From Pseudomonas sp. v388 (lineage in GTDB: Bacteria > Pseudomonadota > Gammaproteobacteria > Pseudomonadales > Pseudomonadaceae), in contig NZ_RHQN01000004.1 in assembly GCF_003935425.1 (NCBI RefSeq), positions 124,001 to 188,000 of the forward strand: 64,000 nucleotides of DNA, written 5' to 3'. The translations under genes were made by a program, and so were the position numbers. The notes under the pieces were generated by a model. That model made no database searches. It was not told the DNA's origin and saw nothing but the letters and a program-made list of their open reading frames with translations. This document shows positions 47,651 through 58,500 of this stretch, piece by piece. Each line of letters opens with the position of its first letter. Within the stretch, counting starts at the first letter, position 1.

Positions 47651-50600
47651 TCAGCCGTGAGGGTCCAGCGCCAGGAACAAGCGCTGCGCCAGCTCCCGAC
47701 CGATGGTGCTGCGGTAGATATCCACCACCGCCTTGTTGTCCTTGGCCGCCCTAATCAGCGCCTTGTAGCCCATTTTGCGCTGCGCCGGCAGTTTCAGGTG
47801 GGCCGCGGTGAACGCAGCCGGGGCAGCGTCTTCGCTGGCATAGTGAAAATGCGCCCACCACAGCAACTGATGCTGCTTGTCGCGGATCGAATATTCCTGC
47901 ATGAAGTCGTCTCGACGCACACCGGACAGATTGATCCGCGGCCCGACCCGCGCAATGTCGATTTCACCCTGGTGGTGCAGGTAACTGACCCGCGACGCCG
48001 TCGGCGGCTGGGCCTTGGTCATGGCAATGCGCAGCGACCGTCCTTCCTGGATCATGCGGGCCGCCGCCTCGCGCAATTCGGGCACCAGCCCCCCGCCTTC
48101 GACCTCGCCCAGGCCGTCGGCCAGTTCGGTCAGTTGCCCGGCCCGGAGGGTGAGGATGTCTTCAATGTCTTCAGGCTCCACGGCACGGGTCGCCTGACGC
48201 CGGGCGTTGGCGATGACTTGCGCGACCTGGGCCAGCAGCAGCGAGGCGCGCTGGCGCATCTTGGCGGCACCCGGACGCGGAGTCACCGCCGGCCGGGCGG
48301 GCGTGGCCGGCTCGACCTGGGTCCAGCCGCCATCGGCATGCTGATGCCAACGGGTGCTGACCTGACCGCTGAGCACGTCACGCACATCGGCCGTGGGTCC
48401 GGTGTTTTCATCGTCGCTGATATCGGCGACCAACACGCGACGGTCGCGGGTGCGGATGATTTTCTTGCGCGGTTGCTCACGGCGCGGCAGGCGTTCCACC
48501 GGAACCGGCGGCGGATCGATGTTTTCCTGGATCAAGCCCGTCAGCCGGCTCTGGGTCGCGTCGCAGATCGCTTCAAGGTGATTGATGAAGCGCTCGAGAA
48601 AAACATTGGGCTGGGCGATGAAGTTGTTCTCGCGCACGAACCTGGCCACTTCGAGTCCGCGCTGGTACTCGCGCAACGCACTTTCCACCACGCCGATGCG
48701 CTCGGTCAGGCTGTAGCTGTTGGGTTTTTCCAGCTGCGCGTGGGAAGACACGGCCTCATACAGTTTCTTATTGGTCCGCAGCGCCTTGAGCTGCAGGTGC
48801 GCTTGCGGGTCGAGCAGGTCTTCACGGGACAGCGACAGCTCCAGGCAGGAAAACGCTTCCATGAACTGCCACTCCAGCAGAGTGGGCAACTGCGCCCGCT
48901 CGAAATCGGTGATGTCGTCACGCCAGAAGGCATCCCCGGCCGTCGGCAGCTCACGCATCTGGCGCCACAGCGATTCGCGCACCGTCGCCCACTGGACGCC
49001 GGCCTGCTGCTTGTCCACCAGTTTGTTGAACAGCACCAGCCAGGCGTCGACCCGCTCGCCACCGACCGGCGCCTGGGCCGCCTCGCCGCGCACCGCCACG
49101 CCTGCCTTCCGGGCGACATCGCCAATATCGCTGAGGATCATGCCTTCGAGGTAGCGGACCTGCGACGAGACTGTTTTCAAGTCGGCCCCCTGCTCGCGCT
49201 CCGAGGGCCGATCACCGGGTCTGAGTTCCTGCACCAGCGCACTGCGCTGGCGCACCGCGCTCAGCGCTTCCTGCAAATCGCTGGAATGGCGTGCCAGGAA
49301 CAGCGCCCTGACCTCCTCGCTCTCACTGGACAGGTGACTGTGGTAAGCCTGCAGTTTGCGGTACAGCTCGTCACGCCGCCGGCCCAGCTCGGTACGGCGT
49401 TCGCGCACGCGCCTGAGGTTCTGGGTGTTGAGGTCGGCCAGCTCCTTGGCCCGACGTTTCGGGCCGCCGCCGCGCAGGTGCAGGCGCAGATCCAGATTCC
49501 AGCCCGCAGCGTCGCGACTGATGCGCGGCCCCTGAACGGCGACGTTGTCGGGGGCGACGATGAAGTAACCGTCTTCATCACTCTCGACCCGATACAGATC
49601 GACACCGATCCTGACGATCACCTGCTCCTGGACACGATACAGGCCAGACTCGACTTCATGGCCGCTCAAGGCGCGCAGGTCGAAATCCCTCGGCAACCTG
49701 AAGCCCTGCAGCGCGGAACGTTGCCCGGCGTCGAGCTGGTTGAGCGGGCTGGTCCAGCTGAAATCCAGCACCGGCGCCACTTCTTCCAGCGCCACTTCCC
49801 TGACCTGCGCCGCACGCCTTGGGGCACCACTTTCGCTGCGTGCCGGGGCGAACTGCCGGTGAGCCAGCGCGTGCACCGAGCCCTTGTCCTGCAGCAGCAT
49901 CATGGCAACCGTGACCAGCAGTTCGGCAATGGTGTTCAGGCGTGTCTGCGCATCGCTGTCTTCGGGAAGGTTCATGAAGCGCTCGAAATTCATCAGCAGT
50001 TGCACAAGCCAGATGGTGTTGGCCACGGCGCCTCCGAGCAGTGGCAGTACCGCATTGAGCACCACCCAGCCGCCTTCCTTGAAAATCGCCCAGCGGCTTT
50101 CGGCATTGGAGACCGAGCTGCGATCAGCCAGGGTCACCAGCGCACGGGCCGTGGCATCGAACAGTTCGGCCAGCGGGTCACCAGCGCAGACCTCGCTGCC
50201 CAGGGACGCTGGCGCCGGACGTTCCAGGGGGGCGAACTCCGAACCGAGGCCGAAGCGCACGATATGCGGTTCATGGAACCCGCCGTTGGCGTAGATCGGC
50301 CGCGCCGTGTCGCTGAGCCACACCAGCACGTCGTCCTGCAACTCGCCGGGTGCAACGATCGCCTGCCACAGCGCCGACCAGCTGCGAAACTCGGTCAATG
50401 GCTCTCGCCTGAACGGGCGGTACAGAAGGTGCGGACCTTTGCCGGTGTCCTGCGGGCCGATCACGAACAGGTTGGCGGCCTTGTCCGCCGCATGACCAGG
50501 CGCGCGCACGATAGCCAGCGGGCGCAGGACCACCGATTGGCCGTCCACATTGCGCTGCGCCGGTTCCACCGCCATCAGCGCCGCGACCATGCGACAACCC

Positions 50601-52207
50601 CTGGCGCTGATGGCTCCTTGCTGTCTGAACTTCTGCTCCAGCGCCTTGAGCGGCAACTGAACGCGCAGTTGATCGGCGAACAGGCGGCGACGCCGCGAGG
50701 CTTCGTCCAGGTCATCGATCAGGTAGCGCTGCAGCAGACGCGGGTAAGTCCCGCCGATGTCGACGCGGGTGACCAGCGTTTTCAGGTAGCCGGGCGTCAG
50801 CCAGGACGGCACTGTCCAGCCACCGGCCATGTGCACGGTGATCTCTCCCGGCGGCAGGCCGCACAGGTTATGCAGGGCGAACTGCACCAGCGTCATGCTG
50901 ACCGGCTCCACGCTTCCGCTGATCACCGGCTGGCCGCCGGAACCGACGGCCGTGCCTGCCACCTTGTGAATGATGACCTCGATTTCATCGGGTATCGGCG
51001 GCTCACCGGCCGGATAGTCACGGCGCATTTCCCGGTTCAGCGCCTGGCGGGTGAACGCCATGATCGGCGGCAGATCGTCGTTGAAGGCCTTGCCTTGCGC
51101 CTGCACCTGCGCGGCAGCCAGCGCCAGCAGGCCGCGGGAGTAGGTGATCTTGTCGGCACTGGGCGCATTGCGCAGCCAGGCCGGGATATAGGAGACGCTC
51201 AGCGCCGGCTTCGCGGTGGACGGTTGCAGCCAGACACAGACATCGGTCGCGGCCATCAGGTAATGCTCAAGGGCCGGCAAGTCGTAGCTCATGGCACCCT
51301 GAACGGCCAGGATATCGGTGATCTGCCGGCCGAGAATGGCTTGCGTGAGGTCGAGAAAAATATTGCCCGACGACTCATGAAGCGCCCAGTCGAACTCATC
51401 GAAATCCCACTGTGCTGACATCTCCGAGCAGATGGCGCTTGCCAGCTCATCGACATTATCGGCGCGATGAACGTCGCCGTTGGCTCGCCAGGCGGTCAGT
51501 TGCGTGTGACCGCCCTGGGTGTGCTGCAGGACCACCGCCGGGAACGGCATGCTGGCGGCGGCCAGCGCCCCGCTGATCTTGAAGTACAGAATGCCGACGG
51601 CCAGCTCCAGCCGGTCCGGCCCCGGCGCGGTCAGGCCGAGCATGAAGTCGCGGTCGGACCTGTGGGCAAACATCGAAATGGTGTGCAGGGCATCGCGGGA
51701 GGTCTGGTCCAGACCCTGGCTGCGTGTGGAAGCCAGATCGTCTACCAGATCCCGCTGGACCCGTTCGGCAAGCCACTTCCAGCGGCTGCTGCCGTTGGCA
51801 AGCGGTGCCGACCAGAAATTGGCGGTGGCCTGGGCGAACTCTTCGAGCAGACCGAACGAGAGCAACTCAAGGTCGGTGCCCAACAGCTCGACATTCACGT
51901 CCAGCGGCCTGGCGCCCGGCGCTGTCGGGTCGGCCCATAGCGCTACTTCACCGGTGATCCAGCCTGGCGCAGCCTGACGCGCGAAACACTGCAGCAGACT
52001 TTCGGTCAGCGACATGGCCTGGTGGCCGGCCGCAGTGTGCGCGCTGCCGGTCGATGCCAATCCGGTGACCGACGCGCGCTGCGGGTCGATCTTCAACTGC
52101 GGGTACTTGCGAGCCAGCATGTCGTGCACCATCCGGGCGGCGACCTCGTGCAAGGTGGGTCGTGTCGCAAATTGCTGCGCCACTTCAATCATTATCTGCA
52201 TGGACAT
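47651..52207 (-). CDS. Large dermonecrotic-toxin-domain (DUF6543-like) protein
   Basis: 1518 residues. The central part (about 500-760) carries the pattern I know from Pseudomonas 'dermonecrotic toxin domain' proteins: RRRLFADQLRVQLPLKALEQ, VVLRPLAIVRAPG, LFVIGPQDTGKGPHLLYRP and IYANGGFHEPHIVRFGLGSE. It is followed by a hydrophobic stretch (about 705-740). Residues 980-1330 are charged and helical, followed by a Pro/Arg-rich linker, and the last 130 residues form a separate module (YLHHQGEIDIARVGPR ... LAQRLFLALDP). No signal peptide, no catalytic motif I can name, and no obvious immunity gene nearby. The start has AGTGAG upstream. The 278-bp AT-richer gap to the divergent symporter gene presumably holds its promoter. 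Role as a toxin or effector is inferred from the family name only. Confidence 0.75.
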   Translation of the reverse strand: MSMQIMIEVAQQFATRPTLHEVAARMVHDMLARKYPQLKIDPQRASVTGLASTGSAHTAAGHQAMSLTESLLQCFARQAAPGWITGEVALWADPTAPGARPLDVNVELLGTDLELLSFGLLEEFAQATANFWSAPLANGSSRWKWLAERVQRDLVDDLASTRSQGLDQTSRDALHTISMFAHRSDRDFMLGLTAPGPDRLELAVGILYFKISGALAAASMPFPAVVLQHTQGGHTQLTAWRANGDVHRADNVDELASAICSEMSAQWDFDEFDWALHESSGNIFLDLTQAILGRQITDILAVQGAMSYDLPALEHYLMAATDVCVWLQPSTAKPALSVSYIPAWLRNAPSADKITYSRGLLALAAAQVQAQGKAFNDDLPPIMAFTRQALNREMRRDYPAGEPPIPDEIEVIIHKVAGTAVGSGGQPVISGSVEPVSMTLVQFALHNLCGLPPGEITVHMAGGWTVPSWLTPGYLKTLVTRVDIGGTYPRLLQRYLIDDLDEASRRRRLFADQLRVQLPLKALEQKFRQQGAISARGCRMVAALMAVEPAQRNVDGQSVVLRPLAIVRAPGHAADKAANLFVIGPQDTGKGPHLLYRPFRREPLTEFRSWSALWQAIVAPGELQDDVLVWLSDTARPIYANGGFHEPHIVRFGLGSEFAPLERPAPASLGSEVCAGDPLAELFDATARALVTLADRSSVSNAESRWAIFKEGGWVVLNAVLPLLGGAVANTIWLVQLLMNFERFMNLPEDSDAQTRLNTIAELLVTVAMMLLQDKGSVHALAHRQFAPARSESGAPRRAAQVREVALEEVAPVLDFSWTSPLNQLDAGQRSALQGFRLPRDFDLRALSGHEVESGLYRVQEQVIVRIGVDLYRVESDEDGYFIVAPDNVAVQGPRISRDAAGWNLDLRLHLRGGGPKRRAKELADLNTQNLRRVRERRTELGRRRDELYRKLQAYHSHLSSESEEVRALFLARHSSDLQEALSAVRQRSALVQELRPGDRPSEREQGADLKTVSSQVRYLEGMILSDIGDVARKAGVAVRGEAAQAPVGGERVDAWLVLFNKLVDKQQAGVQWATVRESLWRQMRELPTAGDAFWRDDITDFERAQLPTLLEWQFMEAFSCLELSLSREDLLDPQAHLQLKALRTNKKLYEAVSSHAQLEKPNSYSLTERIGVVESALREYQRGLEVARFVRENNFIAQPNVFLERFINHLEAICDATQSRLTGLIQENIDPPPVPVERLPRREQPRKKIIRTRDRRVLVADISDDENTGPTADVRDVLSGQVSTRWHQHADGGWTQVEPATPARPAVTPRPGAAKMRQRASLLLAQVAQVIANARRQATRAVEPEDIEDILTLRAGQLTELADGLGEVEGGGLVPELREAAARMIQEGRSLRIAMTKAQPPTASRVSYLHHQGEIDIARVGPRINLSGVRRDDFMQEYSIRDKQHQLLWWAHFHYASEDAAPAAFTAAHLKLPAQRKMGYKALIRAAKDNKAVVDIYRSTIGRELAQRLFLALDPHG

Positions 52208-52485
52208 CTCACTTGTGCAGGTTGCAACACCTCGAAACGCTCATGACCGAGCCGTTTCGAGGTTTCATTGCACAAGCTAAAACTGCATTACCCGGCTCCA
52301 GGGCGTAGATAAATGTTTTCTGTCAAGCCACAAAATGTCGCAGCAAAACGGCTGAAACAGTTGTTCCAGAGCAAAATTACACATACTGTTACAAACTCGG
52401 TAGCTGACTAACGGATTTGCAGCGACGACAGGACCACAACGACAACAGCATTTTCATCCGATAAAGCCTGAGCGAGTAACTTTCA

Positions 52486-53778
52486 ATGGCCTCCTCCACC
52501 AGTAAGGGCAAGGCGATCTTTCGCGTTGTCAGCGGTAACTTCCTCGAGATGTTCGACTTCATGGTCTACGGCTTCTACGCCACGGCCATTGCCAAAACCT
52601 TTTTCCCCGCCGACAGCGCCTTTGCATCCCTGATGCTTTCGCTGGCCACTTTCGGCGCGGGTTTCCTGATGCGCCCGCTGGGTGCGATCTTTCTCGGTGC
52701 CTATATCGACCGCCACGGTCGGCGCCAAGGCTTGATCATCACGCTGGCGATGATGGCGATGGGCACGCTGCTGATCGCCTGCGTGCCGGGTTACGCCACT
52801 ATCGGCGTCGCCGCCCCGCTGCTGGTGCTGCTGGGTCGACTGCTGCAAGGTTTCTCCGCAGGCGTTGAGCTGGGCGGTGTCTCGGTGTATCTGGCGGAAA
52901 TCTCCACGCCGGGCCGCAAGGGCTTTTTCGTCAGCTGGCAGTCGGCAAGTCAACAGGCGGCAGTGGTGTTTGCCGGCCTGCTGGGCGTAGCGCTCAATCA
53001 CTGGCTCAGCCCCGAGGAAATGGGCGAATGGGGCTGGCGCGTGCCGTTCCTGATCGGCTGCCTGATCGTGCCGGCGATTTTCGTGATTCGCCGCTCGCTG
53101 GAAGAATCTCCGGAATTCGCCGCCCGCAAACATCGCCCGACCCTGGGCGAGGTGGTGCGCTCCATCGGCCAGAACTTCGGCCTGGTCCTCGGCGGCATGG
53201 CGCTGGTGGTAATGACCACGGTGAGCTTCTACCTGATCACGGCCTACACGCCGACCTTCGGCAAGAACGAACTGCACCTGTCCGACCTGGACAGCCTGCT
53301 GGTGACCGTGTGCGTGGGCGTTTCCAACTTTATCTGGCTGCCGGTGATGGGCGCGTTTTCCGACCGCATCGGCCGCAAGCCGCTGCTGATCGGCGCTACC
53401 GTGCTGGCGATTGCCACGGCCTACCCTGCACTGTCATGGCTGGTTGCGCACCCAAGCTTCGGCAATCTGCTGATGGTCGAGCTGTGGTTGTCGTTCCTGT
53501 ACGGCTCGTACAACGGCGCGATGGTCGTGGCGCTGACTGAAATCATGCCGGTGGAGGTTCGCACCACAGGGTTCTCGCTAGCCTACAGCCTGGCGACTGC
53601 GACCTTTGGCGGCTTCACGCCTGCGGCCTGCACTTACCTGATCCATGAACTGGGCAACAAGGCAGCGCCCGGCATCTGGCTGACCGGTGCCGCTATTCTG
53701 GGGCTGATCGCAACGCTGGTGTTGTTCCGCAAAGGCGGGCAGAAGCTTGAAGCGCCGGCAGGCGCGACATCCGCCTGA
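52486..53778 (+). CDS. MFS metabolite:H+ symporter, citrate/tricarballylate-like
   Basis: 430 residues with 12 predicted membrane helices. The MHS-family signature is seen in [16 protein letters not shown] (helix 1), [20 protein letters not shown] (loop 2-3) and [15 protein letters not shown]. Closest recognisable group is the citrate-proton symporter CitA/TcuC type, which imports tricarboxylates with protons. The substrate cannot be settled from sequence. It is divergent from the large toxin-like gene and followed by a terminator. Confidence 0.85.
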   Translation: MASSTSKGKAIFRVVSGNFLEMFDFMVYGFYATAIAKTFFPADSAFASLMLSLATFGAGFLMRPLGAIFLGAYIDRHGRRQGLIITLAMMAMGTLLIACVPGYATIGVAAPLLVLLGRLLQGFSAGVELGGVSVYLAEISTPGRKGFFVSWQSASQQAAVVFAGLLGVALNHWLSPEEMGEWGWRVPFLIGCLIVPAIFVIRRSLEESPEFAARKHRPTLGEVVRSIGQNFGLVLGGMALVVMTTVSFYLITAYTPTFGKNELHLSDLDSLLVTVCVGVSNFIWLPVMGAFSDRIGRKPLLIGATVLAIATAYPALSWLVAHPSFGNLLMVELWLSFLYGSYNGAMVVALTEIMPVEVRTTGFSLAYSLATATFGGFTPAACTYLIHELGNKAAPGIWLTGAAILGLIATLVLFRKGGQKLEAPAGATSA

Positions 53779-53796
53779 CCTGTAGAGAGCACACAC

Positions 53797-53828
53797 AAAA
53801 ATGCCCCGAACCAGTCGGGGCATTTTTT
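53797..53828. terminator. Bidirectional terminator between the symporter gene and gap
   Basis: AAAAATGCCCCGA, ACCAG, TCGGGGCATTTTTT: perfect stem with A/T tracts on both sides between converging genes. Confidence 0.9.
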
Positions 53829-53844
53829 ATGCTGCGCGAGAAAC

Positions 53845-55293
53845 TTACTGCGGGAAAGCCGGAGGGTTCACACCCGCCATGTCTTCCATCACACGAACCA
53901 CCTGGCAGCTGTAACCGAACTCGTTGTCGTACCAGACGTACAGGACAACGCGGTTGTCGTTGACGATGGTCGCTTCGGCATCCACGACACCGGCGTGACG
54001 CGAGCCCACGAAGTCAGTGGAAACCACTTCCTGGGAGTTCACGAAATCGATCTGGCGATGCAGGTCGGAGTGCAGGGCCATGTGGCGCAGGTACTCGTTC
54101 ATTTCTTCGCGAGTGGTCTGCTTGTCGAGGTTCAGGTTCAGGATCGCCATCGAAACGTTCGGCGTCGGCACGCGGATCGCGTTGCCGGTCAGCTTGCCGG
54201 CCAGCTCAGGCAACGCCTTGGCAGCAGCGGTGGCGGCGCCGGTTTCGGTGATGACCATGTTCAACGCGGCGCTGCGGCCACGACGATCGCCCTTGTGGAA
54301 GTTGTCGATCAGGTTCTGGTCGTTGGTGTACGAGTGAACCGTTTCAACGTGACCGTTGACGATGCCGAACTTGTCGTTGACGGCCTTGAGCACCGGCACG
54401 ATGGCGTTGGTGGTGCAGGACGCAGCGGACACGATCTTGTCGTCGGCCGTGATTTCGCCGTGGTTGATACCGTGCACGATGTTCTTCAGCTTGCCTTTGC
54501 CCGGTGCGGTCAGGACCACGCGGTCGATGCCAGGGCAAGTCAGGTGCTGGCCCAGGCCGTCGGCGTCACGCCACACACCGGTGTTGTCGACCAGCAAGGC
54601 GTCCTGGATGCCGTACTGGGTGTAGTCCACGTCGGCCGGATTCTTGGCGTAGATCACCTGAATCAGGTTCCCGTTGGCGGTGATGGTGCTGTTGGCTTCA
54701 TCGATGGTGATGGTGCCGTCGAACGGGCCGTGAACCGAGTCACGACGCAGCAGGCTGGCACGCTTGACCAGATCGTTCTCGGCGCCCTTGCGCACCACGA
54801 TGGCCCGCAGGCGCAGGCCTTCGCCGCCACCGGTCTTTTCGATCAGGATCCGTGCCAGCAGGCGACCGATGCGGCCGAAACCGTACAGTACGACATCGGT
54901 GCCCTTGCGCGGGCTGGTGCTCTGCTGCCCTACAACGCTCGCCAGCTCTTCGCGCACGAACTGCTCGGCGCTACGGCCGTTGCCTTCGGTCTTGAACTTG
55001 ACGGCCAGCTTGCCCAGGTCCACCGAAGCGGCGCCCAGCTTGAGTTCGCTCATCGCCTTCAAGAGCGGGAAGGTCTCGTGGACCGACAGCTCACTTGCAT
55101 CGGATTGACGATGACGCGCAAAGCGGTGGGCTTTGAGAATCGCGATCACTGATCGGTTGATCAGACTGCGGCCATAGATCGAACTCACCACGTTGTTATT
55201 GCGGTAGAGCTGACCGATAAGCGGGATCATCGCCTCGGCGAGAGCTTCACGATCGATCCATTCACCAAGACACTGGTCGGGCTTCTGAGTCAC
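53845..55293 (-). CDS. gap: Glyceraldehyde-3-phosphate dehydrogenase with N-terminal extension
   Basis: 482 residues from the GTG at 55293 (MTQKPDQCLGEW), which has GGAAGG six bases upstream; an ATG five codons earlier (55308) has no ribosome binding site. Residues 1-130 are an extra helical domain absent from classical GapA. The dehydrogenase follows, with VLYGFGRIGRLLARI for NAD binding, catalytic Cys in SAASCTTNAI and substrate motifs SYTNDQNLIDN and RVPTPNVSMAIL. Pseudomonads keep this long form next to mfd (PA3001-PA3002) in addition to GapA-type enzymes. Direction of flux (glycolytic or gluconeogenic) cannot be told from sequence. Confidence 0.92.
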   Translation of the reverse strand: MTQKPDQCLGEWIDREALAEAMIPLIGQLYRNNNVVSSIYGRSLINRSVIAILKAHRFARHRQSDASELSVHETFPLLKAMSELKLGAASVDLGKLAVKFKTEGNGRSAEQFVREELASVVGQQSTSPRKGTDVVLYGFGRIGRLLARILIEKTGGGEGLRLRAIVVRKGAENDLVKRASLLRRDSVHGPFDGTITIDEANSTITANGNLIQVIYAKNPADVDYTQYGIQDALLVDNTGVWRDADGLGQHLTCPGIDRVVLTAPGKGKLKNIVHGINHGEITADDKIVSAASCTTNAIVPVLKAVNDKFGIVNGHVETVHSYTNDQNLIDNFHKGDRRGRSAALNMVITETGAATAAAKALPELAGKLTGNAIRVPTPNVSMAILNLNLDKQTTREEMNEYLRHMALHSDLHRQIDFVNSQEVVSTDFVGSRHAGVVDAEATIVNDNRVVLYVWYDNEFGYSCQVVRVMEDMAGVNPPAFPQ

Positions 55294-55335
55294 GGGAACC
55301 TTCCACATTATGTAGGGGCTGAAAAAAGGGGCTAC

Positions 55336-55364
55336 ATTATGACTTCGCCAATGTTTATAGGCAA
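55336..55364 (-). promoter_or_regulatory. Predicted sigma-70 promoter of gap
   Basis: Minus strand TTGCCT (55359-55364), 17 bp, CATAAT (55336-55341), 42 bp before the GTG start. Confidence 0.5.
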
Positions 55365-55434
55365 TGAGCGACTGTCAGATCCTTGCACACTACATAAGTT
55401 CACGAGCCCGAATCGGCGACGATGTACTGGAAAC

Positions 55435-55464
55435 CTGACAGCTGACACCTTCCCCCGCTACAAT
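55435..55464 (+). promoter_or_regulatory. Predicted sigma-70 promoter of mfd
   Basis: CTGACA (55435-55440), 18 bp, TACAAT (55459-55464), about 37 bp before the mfd start. Confidence 0.5.
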
Positions 55465-55501
55465 CGCGGCCCCTGTCGCAACGCCTGGAGCCCGACCTTC
55501 C

Positions 55502-58500
55502 GTGCCCGTTCTGCGTCTACCGCATCTTCCGGCCGCCGCCGGCAAACAACACTGGGGCAATCTTCCCGGTGCCGCCCTGAGCCTTGCGATTGCCGAGGCC
55601 GCCAGCGCCGCCCGGCGTTTCACCCTGCTCCTCACCGCCGACAGCCAGAGCGCAGAGCGCCTGGAGCAGGAACTGAAGTTCTTCGCCCCCGAGCTGCCGG
55701 TGCTGCATTTCCCCGACTGGGAAACGCTGCCCTACGATCTGTTCTCGCCGCACCAGGACATCATTTCCCAACGGATCGCCAGCCTCTATCGCCTGCCGGA
55801 ACTCGAGCATGGCATTTTGGTAGTACCGATCACCACAGCCCTACATCGCCTGGCACCGACCCGATTCCTGCTGGGCAGCAGCCTGGTGCTGGACGTCGGC
55901 CAGAAGCTGGATGTAGAGGCTATGCGCGCGCGCCTGGAAGCCAGCGGCTACCGCTATGTAGACACGGTCTACGAGCACGGCGAGTTCACCGTTCGCGGGG
56001 CATTGATCGACCTGTTCCCGATGGGCAGCAAGGTGCCGTACCGCATCGACCTGTTCGACGACGAAATCGAAACCCTGCGCACCTTCGACCCGGACACCCA
56101 GCGTTCCATCGACAAGGTCGAATCGGTGCGCCTGCTGCCGGCCCGGGAATTCCCGCTGCAGAAAGACGAAGTCACGCGCTTCAAGGCCCGCTTTCGCGAG
56201 CGCTTCGACGTGGACTTCCGCCGCAGCCCGATCCTGCAGGACCTGAGCAGCGGCATCACGCCGGCAGGCATCGAGTACTACATCCCGCTGTTCTTCGAAG
56301 AAACCTCGACCCTGTTCGACTATTTGCCCCAGGACACCCAGGTGTTTTCCCTGCCGGGTATCGAACAGGCTGCCGAGAACTTCTGGAACGACGTGCGCAA
56401 CCGCTATGAAGACCGCCGCGTCGACCCGTCTCGCCCGCTGCTGCCGCCCGCCGAGCTGTTCCTGCCGGTCGAGGATTGTTTCGCCCGCCTGAAAAGCTGG
56501 CCACGGGTAGTCGCCAGCGAGCAGGACGTGGAAGCCGGCGCCGGTCGCGAACGCTTTCCGGCCCGCGAACTGCCGGACCTGGCTATCGAAGCCAAGGCCA
56601 GCCAGCCGCTGGCGGCACTGTCGAATTTTCTCGACCAGTTTCCCGGCCGCGTGCTGTTCACCGCCGAATCCGCCGGTCGCCGGGAAGTGCTGCTGGAACT
56701 GCTCGAACGCCTCAAGCTGCGACCCAAGACCGTCGACAGCTGGCCGGACTTCGCCAGCGGCAAGGAACGCCTGGCGATAACCATCGCGCCACTGGACAAA
56801 GGCCTGGTACTCGACGATCCGGCCCTGGCGCTGATCGCCGAAAGCCCGCTGTTCGGGCAACGGGTGATGCAGCGCCGACGCCGCGAGAAACGCACCGACG
56901 GCGGCAACAACGATGCGGTGATCAAGAACCTGACCGAGCTGCGCGAAGGCGCGCCGGTGGTCCATATCGATCACGGTGTGGGGCGCTATCTGGGGTTGGC
57001 GACGCTGGAGGTGGAAAACCAGGTCGCCGAATTCCTGATGCTGGCCTACGCCGACGAGGCCAAGTTGTACGTGCCGGTCGCCAGCCTGCACCTGATCGCC
57101 CGCTACACCGGCAGCGACGACGAAACCGCGCCGCTGCACCGCCTGGGTTCCGAGACCTGGCAGAAAGCCAAGCGCAAGGCTGCCGAACAGGTGCGCGACG
57201 TGGCCGCCGAACTGCTGGACATCTATGCCCGCCGCGCCGCCCGCGAAGGGTATGCCTTCGAAGACCCGAAAGCCGACTACGCGACGTTCAGCGCCGGCTT
57301 CCCGTTCGAAGAAACGCCGGACCAGCAGACCACCATCGACGCGGTGCGTGCCGACATGCTCGCGCCACGCCCCATGGACCGGCTGGTCTGCGGCGACGTG
57401 GGCTTCGGCAAGACCGAAGTGGCCATGCGTGCCGCATTCATCGCCGTGCATGGTGGCCGTCAGGTGGCCTTGCTGGTGCCGACCACCCTGCTCGCCCAGC
57501 AGCACTACAACAGCTTCCGCGACCGCTTCGCCGACTGGCCGGTGCGGGTCGAGGTGATGAGCCGCTTCAAGTCCGCCAAGGAAGTGAACGCGGCCGTGGC
57601 TGATCTGGCCGAAGGCAAGATCGACATCGTCATCGGTACTCACAAGCTGTTGCAGGATGACGTGAAGATCAAGAACCTGGGCCTGGTCATCATCGACGAA
57701 GAACACCGCTTCGGTGTACGTCAGAAAGAACAGCTCAAGGCGCTGCGCAGCGAAGTCGATATCCTCACGCTCACTGCCACACCGATTCCGCGCACGCTGA
57801 ACATGGCGGTTTCGGGCATGCGCGACCTGTCGATCATCGCCACGCCGCCGGCGCGACGCCTGTCGGTGCGCACTTTCGTCATGGAGCAGAACAAGCCGAC
57901 GGTGAAAGAAGCCTTGTTGCGCGAGTTGCTGCGCGGCGGCCAGGTCTATTACCTGCACAACGACGTCAAGACCATCGAGAAATGCGCGGCGGATCTCGCT
58001 GAACTGGTTCCGGAAGCGCGAATCGGCATCGGCCACGGCCAGATGCGCGAACGCGAACTCGAACAGGTGATGAGCGACTTCTACCACAAGCGCTTCAATG
58101 TGCTGATCGCCTCGACCATCATCGAGACCGGCATCGACGTGCCGAGCGCCAACACCATCATCATCGAGCGCGCCGACAAGTTCGGCCTGGCTCAGTTGCA
58201 CCAGTTGCGCGGCCGGGTCGGACGCAGCCACCACCAGGCCTATGCCTACCTGCTGACGCCGCCGCGCAAGCAGATCACGCCGGACGCCGAGAAGCGCCTG
58301 GAAGCCATCGCCAACACCCAGGATTTGGGTGCGGGCTTTGTGCTGGCAACCAACGACCTGGAAATCCGTGGCGCAGGCGAACTGCTGGGCGACGGTCAGA
58401 GCGGCCAGATCCAGGCGGTGGGTTTCACGCTGTATATGGAAATGCTCGAACGCGCGGTCAAGTCGATCCGCAAGGGCGAACAGCCCAACCTCGACCAGCC

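Noticed and set aside
47567-51418. Long open frame (about 1283 codons) on the plus strand
   Set aside because: Antisense shadow of the DUF6543-like gene; the minus strand carries the family motifs and a ribosome binding site.
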